Shown: in pieces, positions 19,125 through 27,921 of the stretch
How positions within the stretch are numbered: position 1 is the stretch's first letter
Layout: each line of letters begins with the position of its first letter
Origin: Microthrixaceae bacterium
GTDB lineage: Bacteria > Actinomycetota > Acidimicrobiia > Acidimicrobiales > Microtrichaceae
Direction: 5' to 3'
Assembly: GCA_027493675.1 (NCBI GenBank)
Contig: JAOSKI010000043.1
Location: 1-64,000, forward strand
Length of the DNA: 64,000 nt
Made by a program: the position numbers and the translations under genes
The notes under the pieces: model-generated
What the model was told of the DNA's origin: nothing
Database searches by the model: none
The model's input: only the letters and a program-made list of their open reading frames with translations

Positions 19125-22100
19125 AACCGCTGAAGCTCAAGTTGCAGGCGTTCGGTTCGTTCCCGGGCTCCGTGGAGGTCGACTTCGACTCGCTCGCACC
19201 ACGGGGCGTGTTCGTGGTCAGCGGCGATACAGGAACGGGCAAGACCACCATCTTCGATGCCATGTGCTGGGGTCTCTACGGCGAGATGCCCCTCAAGGAC
19301 ACCGGCCATGTGCGCTCCGATCACGCCCCGGTCGACACCGAGACCCTGGTGGAGCTCACCTTCGAATGCGACGGGGTGCGCTACGTCGTCGAACGCAAGC
19401 CAACCCAGGGGCGCCCCGCCAAGAGAGGTTCAGGTACGGCGACCGAGCAGGCCTCGGCCAGCCTCGTGAAGATCGGCGCGGACGGATCCGAGTTGCTGTC
19501 CAGCAAGACCAGGGAGACCTCTGCTCGGTGCGAGGAGCTGGTCGGTCTCGACGCCACGCAGTTCCAGCGGGTCGTGCTCCTACCGCAAGGCGAGTTCGCG
19601 AGGTTCCTCCTGGCAGGAACCAACGAACGTGAGCATCTGCTCGGGAAGCTCTTCGGAGCCAGGGTGTTCGACGACATGGTCGACTACCTCAAGGCCCACC
19701 GCGACACCCTGCGTTCACGACTGCAGACCGCCGACGCCGACATCAAGGCACAACTCGACAACGCCCGCGAAAGCCTCGCTCGCGTGCATGAGGCCCTCGG
19801 TATCGAGGTCCCGCGTCGCTCGGGCACCCCGGGGCCGAACCATCGGAGTCCACCGGGGAGCCCGACACCCCCGGCGGAGCCCGACACCCCAGCGGAGCCC
19901 GACACCCCGGCGGAGCCCGACGGCGAGGCAGCGACAACCGAGGCGAGCCCCGAACCCGTTGCGCTCGCGGATCGCGACGACCTCGGCTCGATCCGCGCAG
20001 CGGTGGTCGAACCACTGGAGAAGGCCGGTACGCAGGTGCAGGAGCTCAAGGGCCTTGCCGACGCCGCTGCCGGCACCCACAGCACCGCTGAGCAGGCAGC
20101 ACAGCGCTTCGACTACGCGCTCCTGCACCTCCACCAGATCGAACGCCTCGATGCCGAACAGGGCGACGTCATGGCCGCCGAGGCGGCCGCTCTGCTCTCG
20201 AGGAGCGCGCGGCCTGTCGTGGTCGAATCCGATGCTCTGGTGAAGGCACGCGCAATCCATGCCGCCAACACCTCCGCCCGCGACGAACGCGTCACGCGGA
20301 TCATGGGCGACCTGGGTGCCCTGGGGGCGGCACCCGACCAGTCGTCCGCTGCCGCAATCACCAAGGCCTACGAGGAGCACAGGCAAACCAACCAGGAGCA
20401 GGACTCGAAGCTGAAAGCCGAGCTCGCCGCGGCCGAGGAACACCAAAGGGCAACCGCCGCACACGCCGACGCCTGCACCGAGCTCGAAGCTGCACAAGAG
20501 CGGAAGAGCACCGCGGATGCACTGGTCACCCGTATCGAGCAATCGGACCTGCCGCCGCTGCGTGAACGGCGGGCGGACCCCGCCGAGCTCCGCTCGAAGA
20601 TCGACGCAACGACCCGCAGCGTCGAGTTGCGCACGAGACTGGACGCGGCTCTGGCCTCGTTCCACAAGGCAGAGAAGGCCGCTCAGACCGCTTCCGCGGA
20701 GCACAAGCGCGTCTTCGAATCCTTCCTCGCCTCCCAGGCGCCACTGCTGGCACAGAGGCTCGTCGACGGCGAGCCGTGCCCGGTGTGCGGCTCCGATGTC
20801 CATCCAGCACCAGCGCCCGGTGACGAGGCATCCACGACCTCCTCGGCCGACCTCGAACGCGCCGCCGAAGCCCAACAGAAGGCCGGCGATGCACTCGGCA
20901 AGGCGACGACGAAGGTGGAGAAGCTACGAGTCGAACTCGGTGACGATGCCGAGCGCTCTTCCGGCGAGCTCGAAGCCAGGCGAGTCGAGTTGGACAAGGA
21001 ACTCGCCGAGGACACCGAGCTGCAAGAACGCATCGCTGCTCTGGAGCAACAACTGATCGACACACGGGAGAGCCTCCACACCGCCGAGACACAGATCGCC
21101 GCGCTCGAACAATCCAAGATCAACACCGAGGAGAAGCTCGGTGTTGCGAAGCAGGCATTCACCGAAGCAACCGAGGCGACCGAGGGGATCGATGCCGACA
21201 CCGTGCAGGCCGACGCAGCGGTGCTCGCCACCCTCGGCGATCAGATGGAGGGCCTCGAGGACCTGTTCATCTCGGTGGCCCAAGCCGACTCGTCAGTCAA
21301 GGACTGCAGGACGCGCCTGGCGGATGCCCTAGAAGCGAGCGACTTCGAAACCGCTGAAGCCGCCCAGGCGGCGCTGCTCGACCAGCACGAGGAGACCGAA
21401 CTGATCAACCGCGCCAATGCTCACCGGGACAAGCGCACCGCTTCGGCGGCGGCCCTTGTCACCCTGAGCGAACAAGAGGTGCCTGAGCAGCGCCCCGACC
21501 TGGAACAGACCCGAATCGCCAAAGGAGACCGCGCAGCTGGAACACGGCAAACATGCCGCTGCGTTGCAAACTGCCACCGACAACGCCGGGTACTGCGACA
21601 CCGCGCTGGGGAACCACGACGAGCTCGTGTCTGGCTCTGAGGACCTCCGAGCGCAGCATGACTGGGCCGAACGCGCCCACGTGGTGTGCAACAGCGGCGG
21701 CGCCCTGGCGATGTCACTCAAGCGTTGGGTGCTGACCCGTGAGCTGGATCGTGTGACCGCGGCCGCGAACATCCATCTGGCCCGCATGACCGCACACCGA
21801 TACTCGCTGCAGCGCAAGGTCGACACGGGAGACAGACGCCGGAGCTTCGGGCTCGACCTGGAGGTGCTCGATTCCACCACGGGCCGGCCACGATCCACCT
21901 CCACGCTGTCAGGTGGTGAGCAGTTCCAGGCCTCGCTCGCCCTCGCCCTCGGCCTGGCCGACGTGGTCAGCCACGGCGGTTCGGCCAGCGGCAAGCGCTT
22001 CGAGGCGCTGTTCGTGGACGAGGGCTTCGGTTCGTTGGATCCCCAGAGCCTCGACGACGCCATCGAAGCCCTTCACCAACTCCATGCGTCGGGGCGGATG

Positions 22101-22208
22101 GTCGGTGCGATCACCCATGTGGATGCCATGAAGCAGCAACTGCACGTGGGCATAGAGGTGAGGCGCCTGCCCGACGGCGCCGGTTCCACCCTGGTGGTCA
22201 ACCCGTAG
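19121..22208 (+). CDS. sbcC: nuclease SbcCD subunit C
   Basis: Rad50-type SMC ATPase partner of SbcD, about 1030 residues. It shows Walker A SGDTGTGKTT (about residues 34-43), a long coiled coil, the zinc-hook CPVCG near residue 552, and at the C-terminus the ABC signature STLSGGEQFQASLALA followed by Walker B ALFVDEGFGSLD. One frame shift lies near 21520, before AAALQTATDNAGYCDTALG in the continuing frame. An unusual proline-acidic stretch near residue 245 contains direct repeats of PAEPDT. The gene follows sbcD with a GTGA overlap, so the pair forms a standard operon. Confidence 0.92.
19865..19923 (+). repeat. in-frame tandem repeat inside sbcC
   Basis: Three to four nearly identical units of about 18 bases encode Thr-Pro-Ala-Glu-Pro-Asp. 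They lie in the first coiled-coil arm region and lengthen a proline-rich break. The copy number is likely to vary between strains. Confidence 0.75.
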
Positions 22209-22216
22209 CGGTGCGC

Positions 22217-22490
22217 TCAACGAACACCATCAGGCCACTCACCACGGACCTCGTCGAGGGCCTCGAGCACCTCTGACCGAGCGATCCGGGACTTCCACCC
22301 TCGCCCGCGAGGTCCGCTCTGGCCACTGTGTGGCAGAGGAGCGACTGCGTGCAACCGAGGGACGACCGGCCAGCCGCACCGCTTCGCGTCTGAGCAGATC
22401 CGGCACGCTCATGCCCACCTCCGCGGCACGAATCCCGAGTTCCTGATGGACGTCGTCATCGATATCGCGAATCTGCACCATCCTCGGCAT
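22217..22490 (-). CDS. FitA/VapB-like ribbon-helix-helix antitoxin
   Basis: Small DNA-binding antitoxin, about 88 residues. The N-terminus MVQIRDIDDDVHQELGIRAAEVGMS followed by VPDLLRREAVRLAGRPS is the ribbon-helix-helix pattern of FitA-like proteins that control PIN-domain toxins. The usual tail (SEVLEALDEVRGEWPDGVR) is found after a frame shift near 22330 and ends at a stop at 22217-22219. No PIN-domain toxin is encoded next to it on either side, so it seems orphaned or its partner lies elsewhere. It is convergent with sbcC, nine bases away. Confidence 0.7.
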
Positions 22491-22663
22491 GACCGCACGA
22501 TACCCAGGAGCGGTCCACTACATCGTGGGCGCACCCATGCAGCTCCCGTCGACCATGGCGCGAACCATGGAGTTCAGCCAACCGGCTCCTCACGGGATCA
22601 TTTCCATCGGAACACAGAAGAATTGGTTGACAACCGGCACCGGATGGTAGTTAGGCTGCCCTT
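22491..22663. promoter_or_regulatory. divergent intergenic region
   Basis: A 173-base gap between the FitA-like antitoxin and the methyltransferase, somewhat richer in A/T near 22600-22660. It probably holds the promoter of the methyltransferase gene. No clear palindrome was found. Confidence 0.35.
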
Positions 22664-23545
22664 ATGTCGACCATTAGCAATTCTTCAGCATCCGCTACCG
22701 CATCAGACGTGACACCCGCCCCGGCTCATGGCTCCCACGCACACGACAAGGCCGTCCCCGCGGCGGGTGTGGACGAGTCGCGCGTGGCAGGGCACTGGCT
22801 GCTGGCCCGCATGGGCAAGCGCGTGCTGCGCCCGGGGGGCGTGGAGACCACCCAGTGGCTCCTCGACTCACTCGCCATCGGGCCCGACGACGACATCGTG
22901 GAGGTCGCCCCGGGCATGGGAGCCACCACCCGGCTGCTGCTCGACGCGAACCCCGCGAGCTACACCGGTGTGGACCGCGATCCCGAGGCCGCGGCGCTGG
23001 TGGGCGACCTGCTGGCCGGTGGGAACCGCCGCATCGTGAACGCCCCCGCTTCGGAGACCGGCCTGCCCGACAACAGCGTCGACGTGGTGGTCGGCGAGGC
23101 GTACCTCACCATGCAGCCCGAGTCGGTGAAGCGCCGCACGATCGCCGAGCTCGCACGGATCCTGCGTCCGGGTGGGCGATTCGCGCTGCACGAGATCGCC
23201 TTCGCACCCAACGACATCGACGACGACCGCCGGAAGGCCGTCACCGACTCCTTGACCTCGAGCATCAAGGTGAGCGTGAACCCGATCACCGTGAACGGCT
23301 GGCGCGAACTGCTCGCCGAGTACGGGATCATCACCTCCGACCCGCACCTGACACCGTTGCACCTGCTCGAGCCGCGCCGGCTGCTCAACGACGAAGGTGT
23401 GCTGGGCGCAACGAAGTTCGTCTTCAACGTGGCCCGCAACCCTGCGGCCCGCAAGCGGGTCAAGGCCATGCGTGCCTCGATGCGTGCCAACGCCGCCAAC
23501 CTCCAGGCGATCGGCCTCACCGGCCGGCTCTCCGATGACGGCTGA
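22664..23545 (+). CDS. class I SAM-dependent methyltransferase
   Basis: Intact 293-residue methyltransferase. Motif I is VEVAPGMGATTRLLL (from about residue 79), the acidic end of strand 2 is TGVDRD, and the post-motif region LPDNSVDVVVGEAYL and ARILRPGGRFALHEI matches the usual methyltransferase fold. The first 40 residues are low-complexity (Ser/Ala/His) and poorly conserved-looking. The substrate cannot be read. It resembles the broad UbiE or arsenite-methyltransferase-like superfamily without the cysteines of ArsM. It overlaps the next gene by eleven bases, so the two are probably co-expressed. Confidence 0.8.
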   Translation: MSTISNSSASATASDVTPAPAHGSHAHDKAVPAAGVDESRVAGHWLLARMGKRVLRPGGVETTQWLLDSLAIGPDDDIVEVAPGMGATTRLLLDANPASYTGVDRDPEAAALVGDLLAGGNRRIVNAPASETGLPDNSVDVVVGEAYLTMQPESVKRRTIAELARILRPGGRFALHEIAFAPNDIDDDRRKAVTDSLTSSIKVSVNPITVNGWRELLAEYGIITSDPHLTPLHLLEPRRLLNDEGVLGATKFVFNVARNPAARKRVKAMRASMRANAANLQAIGLTGRLSDDG

Positions 23546-24398
23546 GAAGCCGCGGCGCACCAAGGCGCTCCTCATCACAGGCGTGACGATCGTGGTGATC
23601 ATCGCGGCTGTCGTCGCCTGGGTCACATGGCCGAGAGGCACGACCGAGATCAGCGAAGACCAGGCCGTGGAGGACTTCCGGCGCGCGCAACCGTCGGACG
23701 GCGACTCGGGGAGCTCCGCCGAAGCGGGCGAGGAGTCTCGAAGCGCCACACCCGAACCCGGTGTCTACACCTACCGGGCCGAGGGCAGCGAACAGGTGAA
23801 GCTCGGACCGTTCCCCGCCGAGGACCGTCCGCTCCCCGAGACCGTGTCGATCACCGTGTCCGAACCGAAAGCCGAGGTCGACGACCCCGCCGAGGCAACG
23901 GAGTGCTTCGACTGGACGCTCAACCTGTTCGCCGAGCACACCGAGGAGACCACCTGGTGCGTGGACGACTCCAGGGGGCTGCGGATCGCCGCGCACACCA
24001 AGCACCAGAAGATCGGGGCGTTGTCGCCCACCGCCACGCTCGAATGCGACCCCGACGTTCTCGTCGCACCGGGGACCGACGAGTCGAACCTGGAGTGCAC
24101 CCTCGAACTCAGTGGTGGTCCCGCTGCGATCTCCGCTGAGCTGAGCGGCACCGCAACGGCGTTGCCGACCGAGGAGATCACAGTCGGATCATCGGGTGGC
24201 ATCGAGACGGTCCAGACCACGCCACTTGCGATCGACTACCGGGTGAGCGGCGACCTGAGCGGCACCTGGTCGGAGAAGCTGTGGCTCACCGAGGCCATGT
24301 TGCCGGTACGCATGGTGCGCAACCTCGACCTGAGCGGCCCGGCCACACTCACCGAGGATTCCGCCCTCGAACTCGAGGACCTCTCCCCCACCCGCTGA
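23535..24398 (+). CDS. membrane-anchored extracytoplasmic protein, unknown
   Basis: Product not recognised. The protein has a short basic start (MTAEKPRRTK), one hydrophobic anchor at about residues 11-31, an acidic and serine-rich linker and then a roughly 210-residue beta-rich domain. That domain has two cysteine pairs spaced far apart (ECFDWTLN, TWCVDDS, LECDPD, LECTLEL). The ATG at 23535 is chosen because longer readings extend into the methyltransferase gene in another frame. It follows the methyltransferase with an overlap. A cell-surface or lipid-binding role is possible but unsupported. Confidence 0.6.
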   Translation: MTAEKPRRTKALLITGVTIVVIIAAVVAWVTWPRGTTEISEDQAVEDFRRAQPSDGDSGSSAEAGEESRSATPEPGVYTYRAEGSEQVKLGPFPAEDRPLPETVSITVSEPKAEVDDPAEATECFDWTLNLFAEHTEETTWCVDDSRGLRIAAHTKHQKIGALSPTATLECDPDVLVAPGTDESNLECTLELSGGPAAISAELSGTATALPTEEITVGSSGGIETVQTTPLAIDYRVSGDLSGTWSEKLWLTEAMLPVRMVRNLDLSGPATLTEDSALELEDLSPTR

Positions 24399-24443
24399 GC
24401 GGCCCACTCCGGGTCCTCTGCCCCTGCAGATCCGATCGACGGC

Positions 24444-24656
24444 GTGGAGCAACGTCATGACCGGGTGATGCTCACACGCAACGGCCGGCAAGCCGCTGTC
24501 ATCCTGAGCCCCGACGACCTGGAGTCGCTCGAGGAAACCCTCGACATCCTCTCGGATCCGGATGCAATGCGTGGGATCGAGGAGTCGGAAAGGGCGATCG
24601 ACGCCGGCGACTTGGTGACCGCAGACCAACTCCGCGCGCGTCATCGATCCACGTGA
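24444..24656 (+). CDS. short Phd/YefM-type antitoxin lacking the DNA-binding start
   Basis: Antitoxin partner of the RelE-like toxin that follows. The readable 70 residues (HDRVMLTRNGRQAAVILS, then DDLESLEETLDILSDPDAM) correspond to the middle and tail of Phd/YefM family antitoxins. The usual first 20-25 residues, which form the DNA-binding part, are not found in the same frame. Upstream sequence in that frame runs directly into the stop of the preceding gene without the family's typical start. Either a base is missing upstream or the gene is truly truncated. The stop overlaps the toxin start by four bases. Confidence 0.7.
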   Translation: MEQRHDRVMLTRNGRQAAVILSPDDLESLEETLDILSDPDAMRGIEESERAIDAGDLVTADQLRARHRST

Positions 24657-24922
24657 GCGAGTGGCAACTCAGGGTCGCCGGCCCGGCACAACGGCACCTG
24701 GCTCAACTGCCCGACCGCGTCGCGACGGCCGTGGCGGAGTTCATCCTGGGTCCGCTGCGCGACGAGCCACACCGTGTGGGCAAGCCACTTCAACGTGAGC
24801 TGACCAGCTACCACTCGGCGCGCCGTGGGGCGTACCGCGTCATCTACAGGATCGACGAGGCGACCTCGACGATCGACGTCGTGCACATCGACCACCGCTC
24901 GCGGGTCTGCCGAGTTCGCTGA
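24653..24922 (+). CDS. relE: RelE/ParE-family toxin
   Basis: Intact 89-residue toxin of the RelE superfamily. Family features are the opening strand WQLRVAGPAQRHLAQLP, the basic turn GKPLQRELTSYHSARRGAYRVIYR and the end VVHIDHRSRVCR. The arginine and histidine residues that contact mRNA in RelE proteins are present in equivalent places. It would cut mRNA on the ribosome when free of antitoxin. It starts within the antitoxin's last codons, the usual arrangement. Confidence 0.85.
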   Translation: MSEWQLRVAGPAQRHLAQLPDRVATAVAEFILGPLRDEPHRVGKPLQRELTSYHSARRGAYRVIYRIDEATSTIDVVHIDHRSRVCRVR

Positions 24923-24977
24923 GCGGCACCATGGGCGGTGGCGTACACGGACACCCGGCCACGATCGGGTGACACCC

Positions 24978-25385
24978 TCAGCCCCGCAATCCGGACTCGA
25001 TGCGGGCCTGACGGCGCAACAACGAGGTGACACGCGAGGTCCCCTCGATGCAACGGCAATCGGGATGCTCCATCGACGACAGCCCGATGAGATCGTCGAT
25101 CTGGGCGGTCAGCTTCTGCTGACCCGCACGCACCACCGCTGCCACCGCATCGGACATCCCCTCGAGGTCGTCTTCACCGCGGCGCAGGCGGTCGCCGAGC
25201 GCCTCACGGAGGTCGCTCAGTTGCGCGTGGATGGCCGGAAGGTCGTGTTCGAAAGCGGACTGCTGAAGCACCCGGGCATGTTCGAGCAGGTCCAGGTAGG
25301 TCGGCTCACCAACAGGATCGCCCCATCCGTGCACACCACATTCCGGTGCCGGGTCCGCATCATCCGCATCATCCGCATCAGACAT
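24978..25385 (-). CDS. small acidic helical protein, unknown
   Basis: Product not recognised, 135 residues. The N-terminus is an Asp-Ala run (DADDADDADPAPE) encoded by a tandem ATC-CGC-type repeat. After it come amphipathic helices (YLDLLEHARVLQQSAFEHD and LSDLREALGDRLRRGEDDL), and a short pair CRCIEG near the end. No membrane segment or catalytic motif is visible. It may be a cytoplasmic regulator or coiled-coil protein. The promoter region of the divergent DUF488 gene lies immediately upstream. Confidence 0.5.
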   Translation of the reverse strand: MSDADDADDADPAPECGVHGWGDPVGEPTYLDLLEHARVLQQSAFEHDLPAIHAQLSDLREALGDRLRRGEDDLEGMSDAVAAVVRAGQQKLTAQIDDLIGLSSMEHPDCRCIEGTSRVTSLLRRQARIESGLRG

Positions 25386-25447
25386 ATTTCTAGTATTCCC
25401 TAGTTTTACTCACGGATCCAACGAAGCCAGCTGGTACGTTGCGAACC

Positions 25448-26050
25448 GTGGACACGATCCTCACGATCGGACACGGGACCCTCACGACCACGGAATTCCT
25501 CGCACTGCTGAAGGGCGCGGAGGTCGCGAGCCTCGTCGACATCCGCCGCTATCCCGGAAGCCGGCGGCACCCCTGGTTCGGCGCCGGGGAGATGGCCCGC
25601 TGGCTACCCGAGACCGGAATCGCCTACCGACGTATCGAGTCGTTGGGAGGGAGGCGACGGCCCTCGAGCCACTCCCCCAACACCGCATGGCGCAACGAGC
25701 AGTTCGCCGCCTATGCGGACCACATGGCGACCGATGAGTTCGCGGCGGGCATCGCGGAGCTCACCAGCGCGGCCCGTGCCGCCAACTCCGCCGACAACGA
25801 TCAAGCCGACCCATCCGTCAACACCACCCGAGCCGACTCCACCGGACCTCCCCGGACAGCGATCATGTGCTCGGAATCGCTCTGGTGGCGCTGTCACCGC
25901 CGCCTGGTGGCCGACCACCTGATGCTCATCGAGCACATAGGGGTTCAGCACCTGTTCCACGACCGACGGTTGGCCGCGCACGTTCCCACAGCCGAGGCCC
26001 GCATCGTCGGCAGGCACCTCGAATACCCCGCCTCAACCAGCGCGGCGTGA
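25448..26050 (+). CDS. DUF488-family protein
   Basis: Intact protein of about 200 residues. It shows the family pattern TILTIGHGTLTTTEFLALL, VDIRRYPGSRRHPWF, LGGRR and the cysteine-tryptophan motif CSESLWWRCHRRLVAD. The GTG at 25448 is preferred to the upstream TTG because it leads straight into the first conserved strand. DUF488 proteins are widespread, and some are suspected nucleic-acid or redox enzymes, but no reaction is established. The end overlaps the end of the convergent GH5 gene by 18 bases. Confidence 0.82.
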   Translation: MDTILTIGHGTLTTTEFLALLKGAEVASLVDIRRYPGSRRHPWFGAGEMARWLPETGIAYRRIESLGGRRRPSSHSPNTAWRNEQFAAYADHMATDEFAAGIAELTSAARAANSADNDQADPSVNTTRADSTGPPRTAIMCSESLWWRCHRRLVADHLMLIEHIGVQHLFHDRRLAAHVPTAEARIVGRHLEYPASTSAA

Positions 26051-27517
26051 CACCGTGACGGTCACATCCGACCCAGGCGGAGCCTCGATCACCAGATCGG
26101 GCACATCGGGTGGCGACACCACTGTCCCACCGGTGACGACAACGTCGTAGCCGTCGGGATAGTGCCTCGAGGGGATCGACAACACCGTGGTGCCTCCGTC
26201 GTCCGAAGCCGTGTAGCGGTAGGTCCCATGGCCGGTGAATCGGTCGAATCGCAACGAAACAGGCACGCCGGCGGTTGCCTCCGGATAGAGCCGACTCAGC
26301 GCGCTGTCGCTCTGGTCGGTGCGGGTGTAGCCGTAGGCCCAGTACAACCACGAACCCACACGCCGGTCAGCCTTGGTGGTCACAAGGTTCACGTCCAGGG
26401 GGTTCAACGAGGCGCCGAACTCGGTCATCAGCGTCGGCGCTCCCCAGGCCGCACCACGCTGGGCAACCCGGTCATGCGCGGTGTCCATCATGAGGTTGCA
26501 GCGAGCCTCCTCGAACGCGCCGACCGGCTCGAGCTCACCGCCGTCGGTGCCGCTGCAGTAGGCATGCCATGCGAAGCCGACCCCGTCGTCATCGGGTGCG
26601 GCCATCGACGTGTCGCCGTAGTGCGGCGCCGAGATCACCGGCTCCAGCCAGATCGGCATCGTGGGTGCGACCACCCGGACCGCGTCGAGCACCTTGTCGT
26701 AGCCGGCGGACAACCTGGCCTCCACGTCAGGGCACCCACCGAGTATGCAGCGCACGTAGTCGATGCCGGGGAACGGCTCGTTGAGGACCTCGATCCCAGC
26801 GACGTTCGCACGTCCCTCGAAGCGTTGCGCCATCGCCGTGACACCCTGAGCGAGCGCGTCCCACATCGACACCCCCGGGGTGGTGGCGGTGTCGACATCG
26901 GTGAGCAGGTCGGCCCACTGGCGAAGCGATCGCGGGCTCATGTACGCCGCCGCCCAACCTATCGCCTCGAGGAACTCCGGAGCAGCGTCGCTCAGCGCGG
27001 CCGCGGCGTCGGTGGTGGCCCAAGGGGGCATGCCGTGGAAGACGTCCTGATGGAAGTCCAACAACACGTAGATGCCGTTGTCCTCGAAGGTAGACACGAC
27101 CTCGTCCACACGGTCCAGGTAGTCGGTGTCGATCACACCCACCTCGGGAACCAACTCGCGATACCACACCCCGAGGCGCACCGCGTTGAAGCCCATCTCG
27201 TGCAGGTAGGCGAAGTCGTCGCCGTCGAAGACCTCGGGCCACCCCGCGGGGGTGGGCTGCGACGTCGTCGGCGCCAGATAGGGCTCTGACTTGTGTACGA
27301 GGTTGGTTCCACGCAGCACCACCGCTCGGCCGTCGGCATCGACCAGCGAGTCTCCGTCGATGCGCAACGGACCGTTCACCGGCGTCGGTGCCGGCACCAC
27401 CAAGGCCTGGTCGCTGTCGGGGAAGGTGGACCAGGTCACCTCCGCTGGTGGAGCGCACGCTGCGGCCAGCACCGCGAGCACCCCGAGCACGGCCAAGCCA
27501 ACGGATCGTCCCCTCAT
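26033..27517 (-). CDS. GH5-family glycoside hydrolase lipoprotein (endoglycoceramidase-like)
   Basis: Secreted, probably lipid-anchored beta-glycosidase, 494 residues and intact. A signal peptide with AAAC at residues 18-21 suggests a lipoprotein. The catalytic (beta/alpha)8 domain has DGRAVVLRGTNLVHK at its start, the acid/base NEP (Glu247) and the nucleophile in LMTEFGAS (Glu366), plus FAWHAYC and GSWLYWAYG. The last 90 residues form a beta-sandwich cap (from SLRFDRFTGHGTYRY). This architecture is typical of endoglycoceramidase-related GH5 enzymes in actinobacteria that release glycans from glycolipids. The exact substrate is unclear. Confidence 0.85.
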   Translation of the reverse strand: MRGRSVGLAVLGVLAVLAAACAPPAEVTWSTFPDSDQALVVPAPTPVNGPLRIDGDSLVDADGRAVVLRGTNLVHKSEPYLAPTTSQPTPAGWPEVFDGDDFAYLHEMGFNAVRLGVWYRELVPEVGVIDTDYLDRVDEVVSTFEDNGIYVLLDFHQDVFHGMPPWATTDAAAALSDAAPEFLEAIGWAAAYMSPRSLRQWADLLTDVDTATTPGVSMWDALAQGVTAMAQRFEGRANVAGIEVLNEPFPGIDYVRCILGGCPDVEARLSAGYDKVLDAVRVVAPTMPIWLEPVISAPHYGDTSMAAPDDDGVGFAWHAYCSGTDGGELEPVGAFEEARCNLMMDTAHDRVAQRGAAWGAPTLMTEFGASLNPLDVNLVTTKADRRVGSWLYWAYGYTRTDQSDSALSRLYPEATAGVPVSLRFDRFTGHGTYRYTASDDGGTTVLSIPSRHYPDGYDVVVTGGTVVSPPDVPDLVIEAPPGSDVTVTVSRRAG

Positions 27518-27545
27518 GGCAACACGGTAGCAACTTCGCGCCAGT

Positions 27546-27824
27546 TCAGCCCTTTTCGTCGCCCTCCACCGCGCTGGTGGTGAGCTGCACGACGTTGAGC
27601 GCCACCTGGTTCGAGGTGTTCACGAGCTGCTCGGTCATGCGGAACGCAGCGTCGATGATCCGGCGGCGCGGGCCGTCGTCGACGAGGGTCGGCAACGCTC
27701 CGTCGACGGCGTCGACGAACTGCCGCACCGCCTCGAGAGCCGACAGCTCGTTGTCGCGCAACGAGCCGATGAGCCGCTCCGCCATAGCGCCATTCTCGTC
27801 GTCAACCTGGTCGTCCATGCTCAC
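27546..27824 (-). CDS. small acidic protein, unknown
   Basis: Product not recognised, 92 residues. It is predicted helical with an acidic start (MDDQVDDENGAMAER) and a regular helix pattern ELSALEAVRQFVDAVDGALP, then MTEQLVNTSNQVALNVVQL. No membrane helix and no cysteines. It lies 28 bases upstream of the GH5 coding start on the same strand, with its own start 98 bases after the DUF2252 stop. The even codon use supports it as a real gene. Confidence 0.55.
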   Translation of the reverse strand: MSMDDQVDDENGAMAERLIGSLRDNELSALEAVRQFVDAVDGALPTLVDDGPRRRIIDAAFRMTEQLVNTSNQVALNVVQLTTSAVEGDEKG

Positions 27825-27921
27825 CCAGTCTCACCGGCAGCGATGCGCCGCCTCGTACCCGCTGATCATCCCACGGTGGCCACCCCGTCGGCAGGAGTGT
27901 GACCCATGTCCCATCGCGGCA

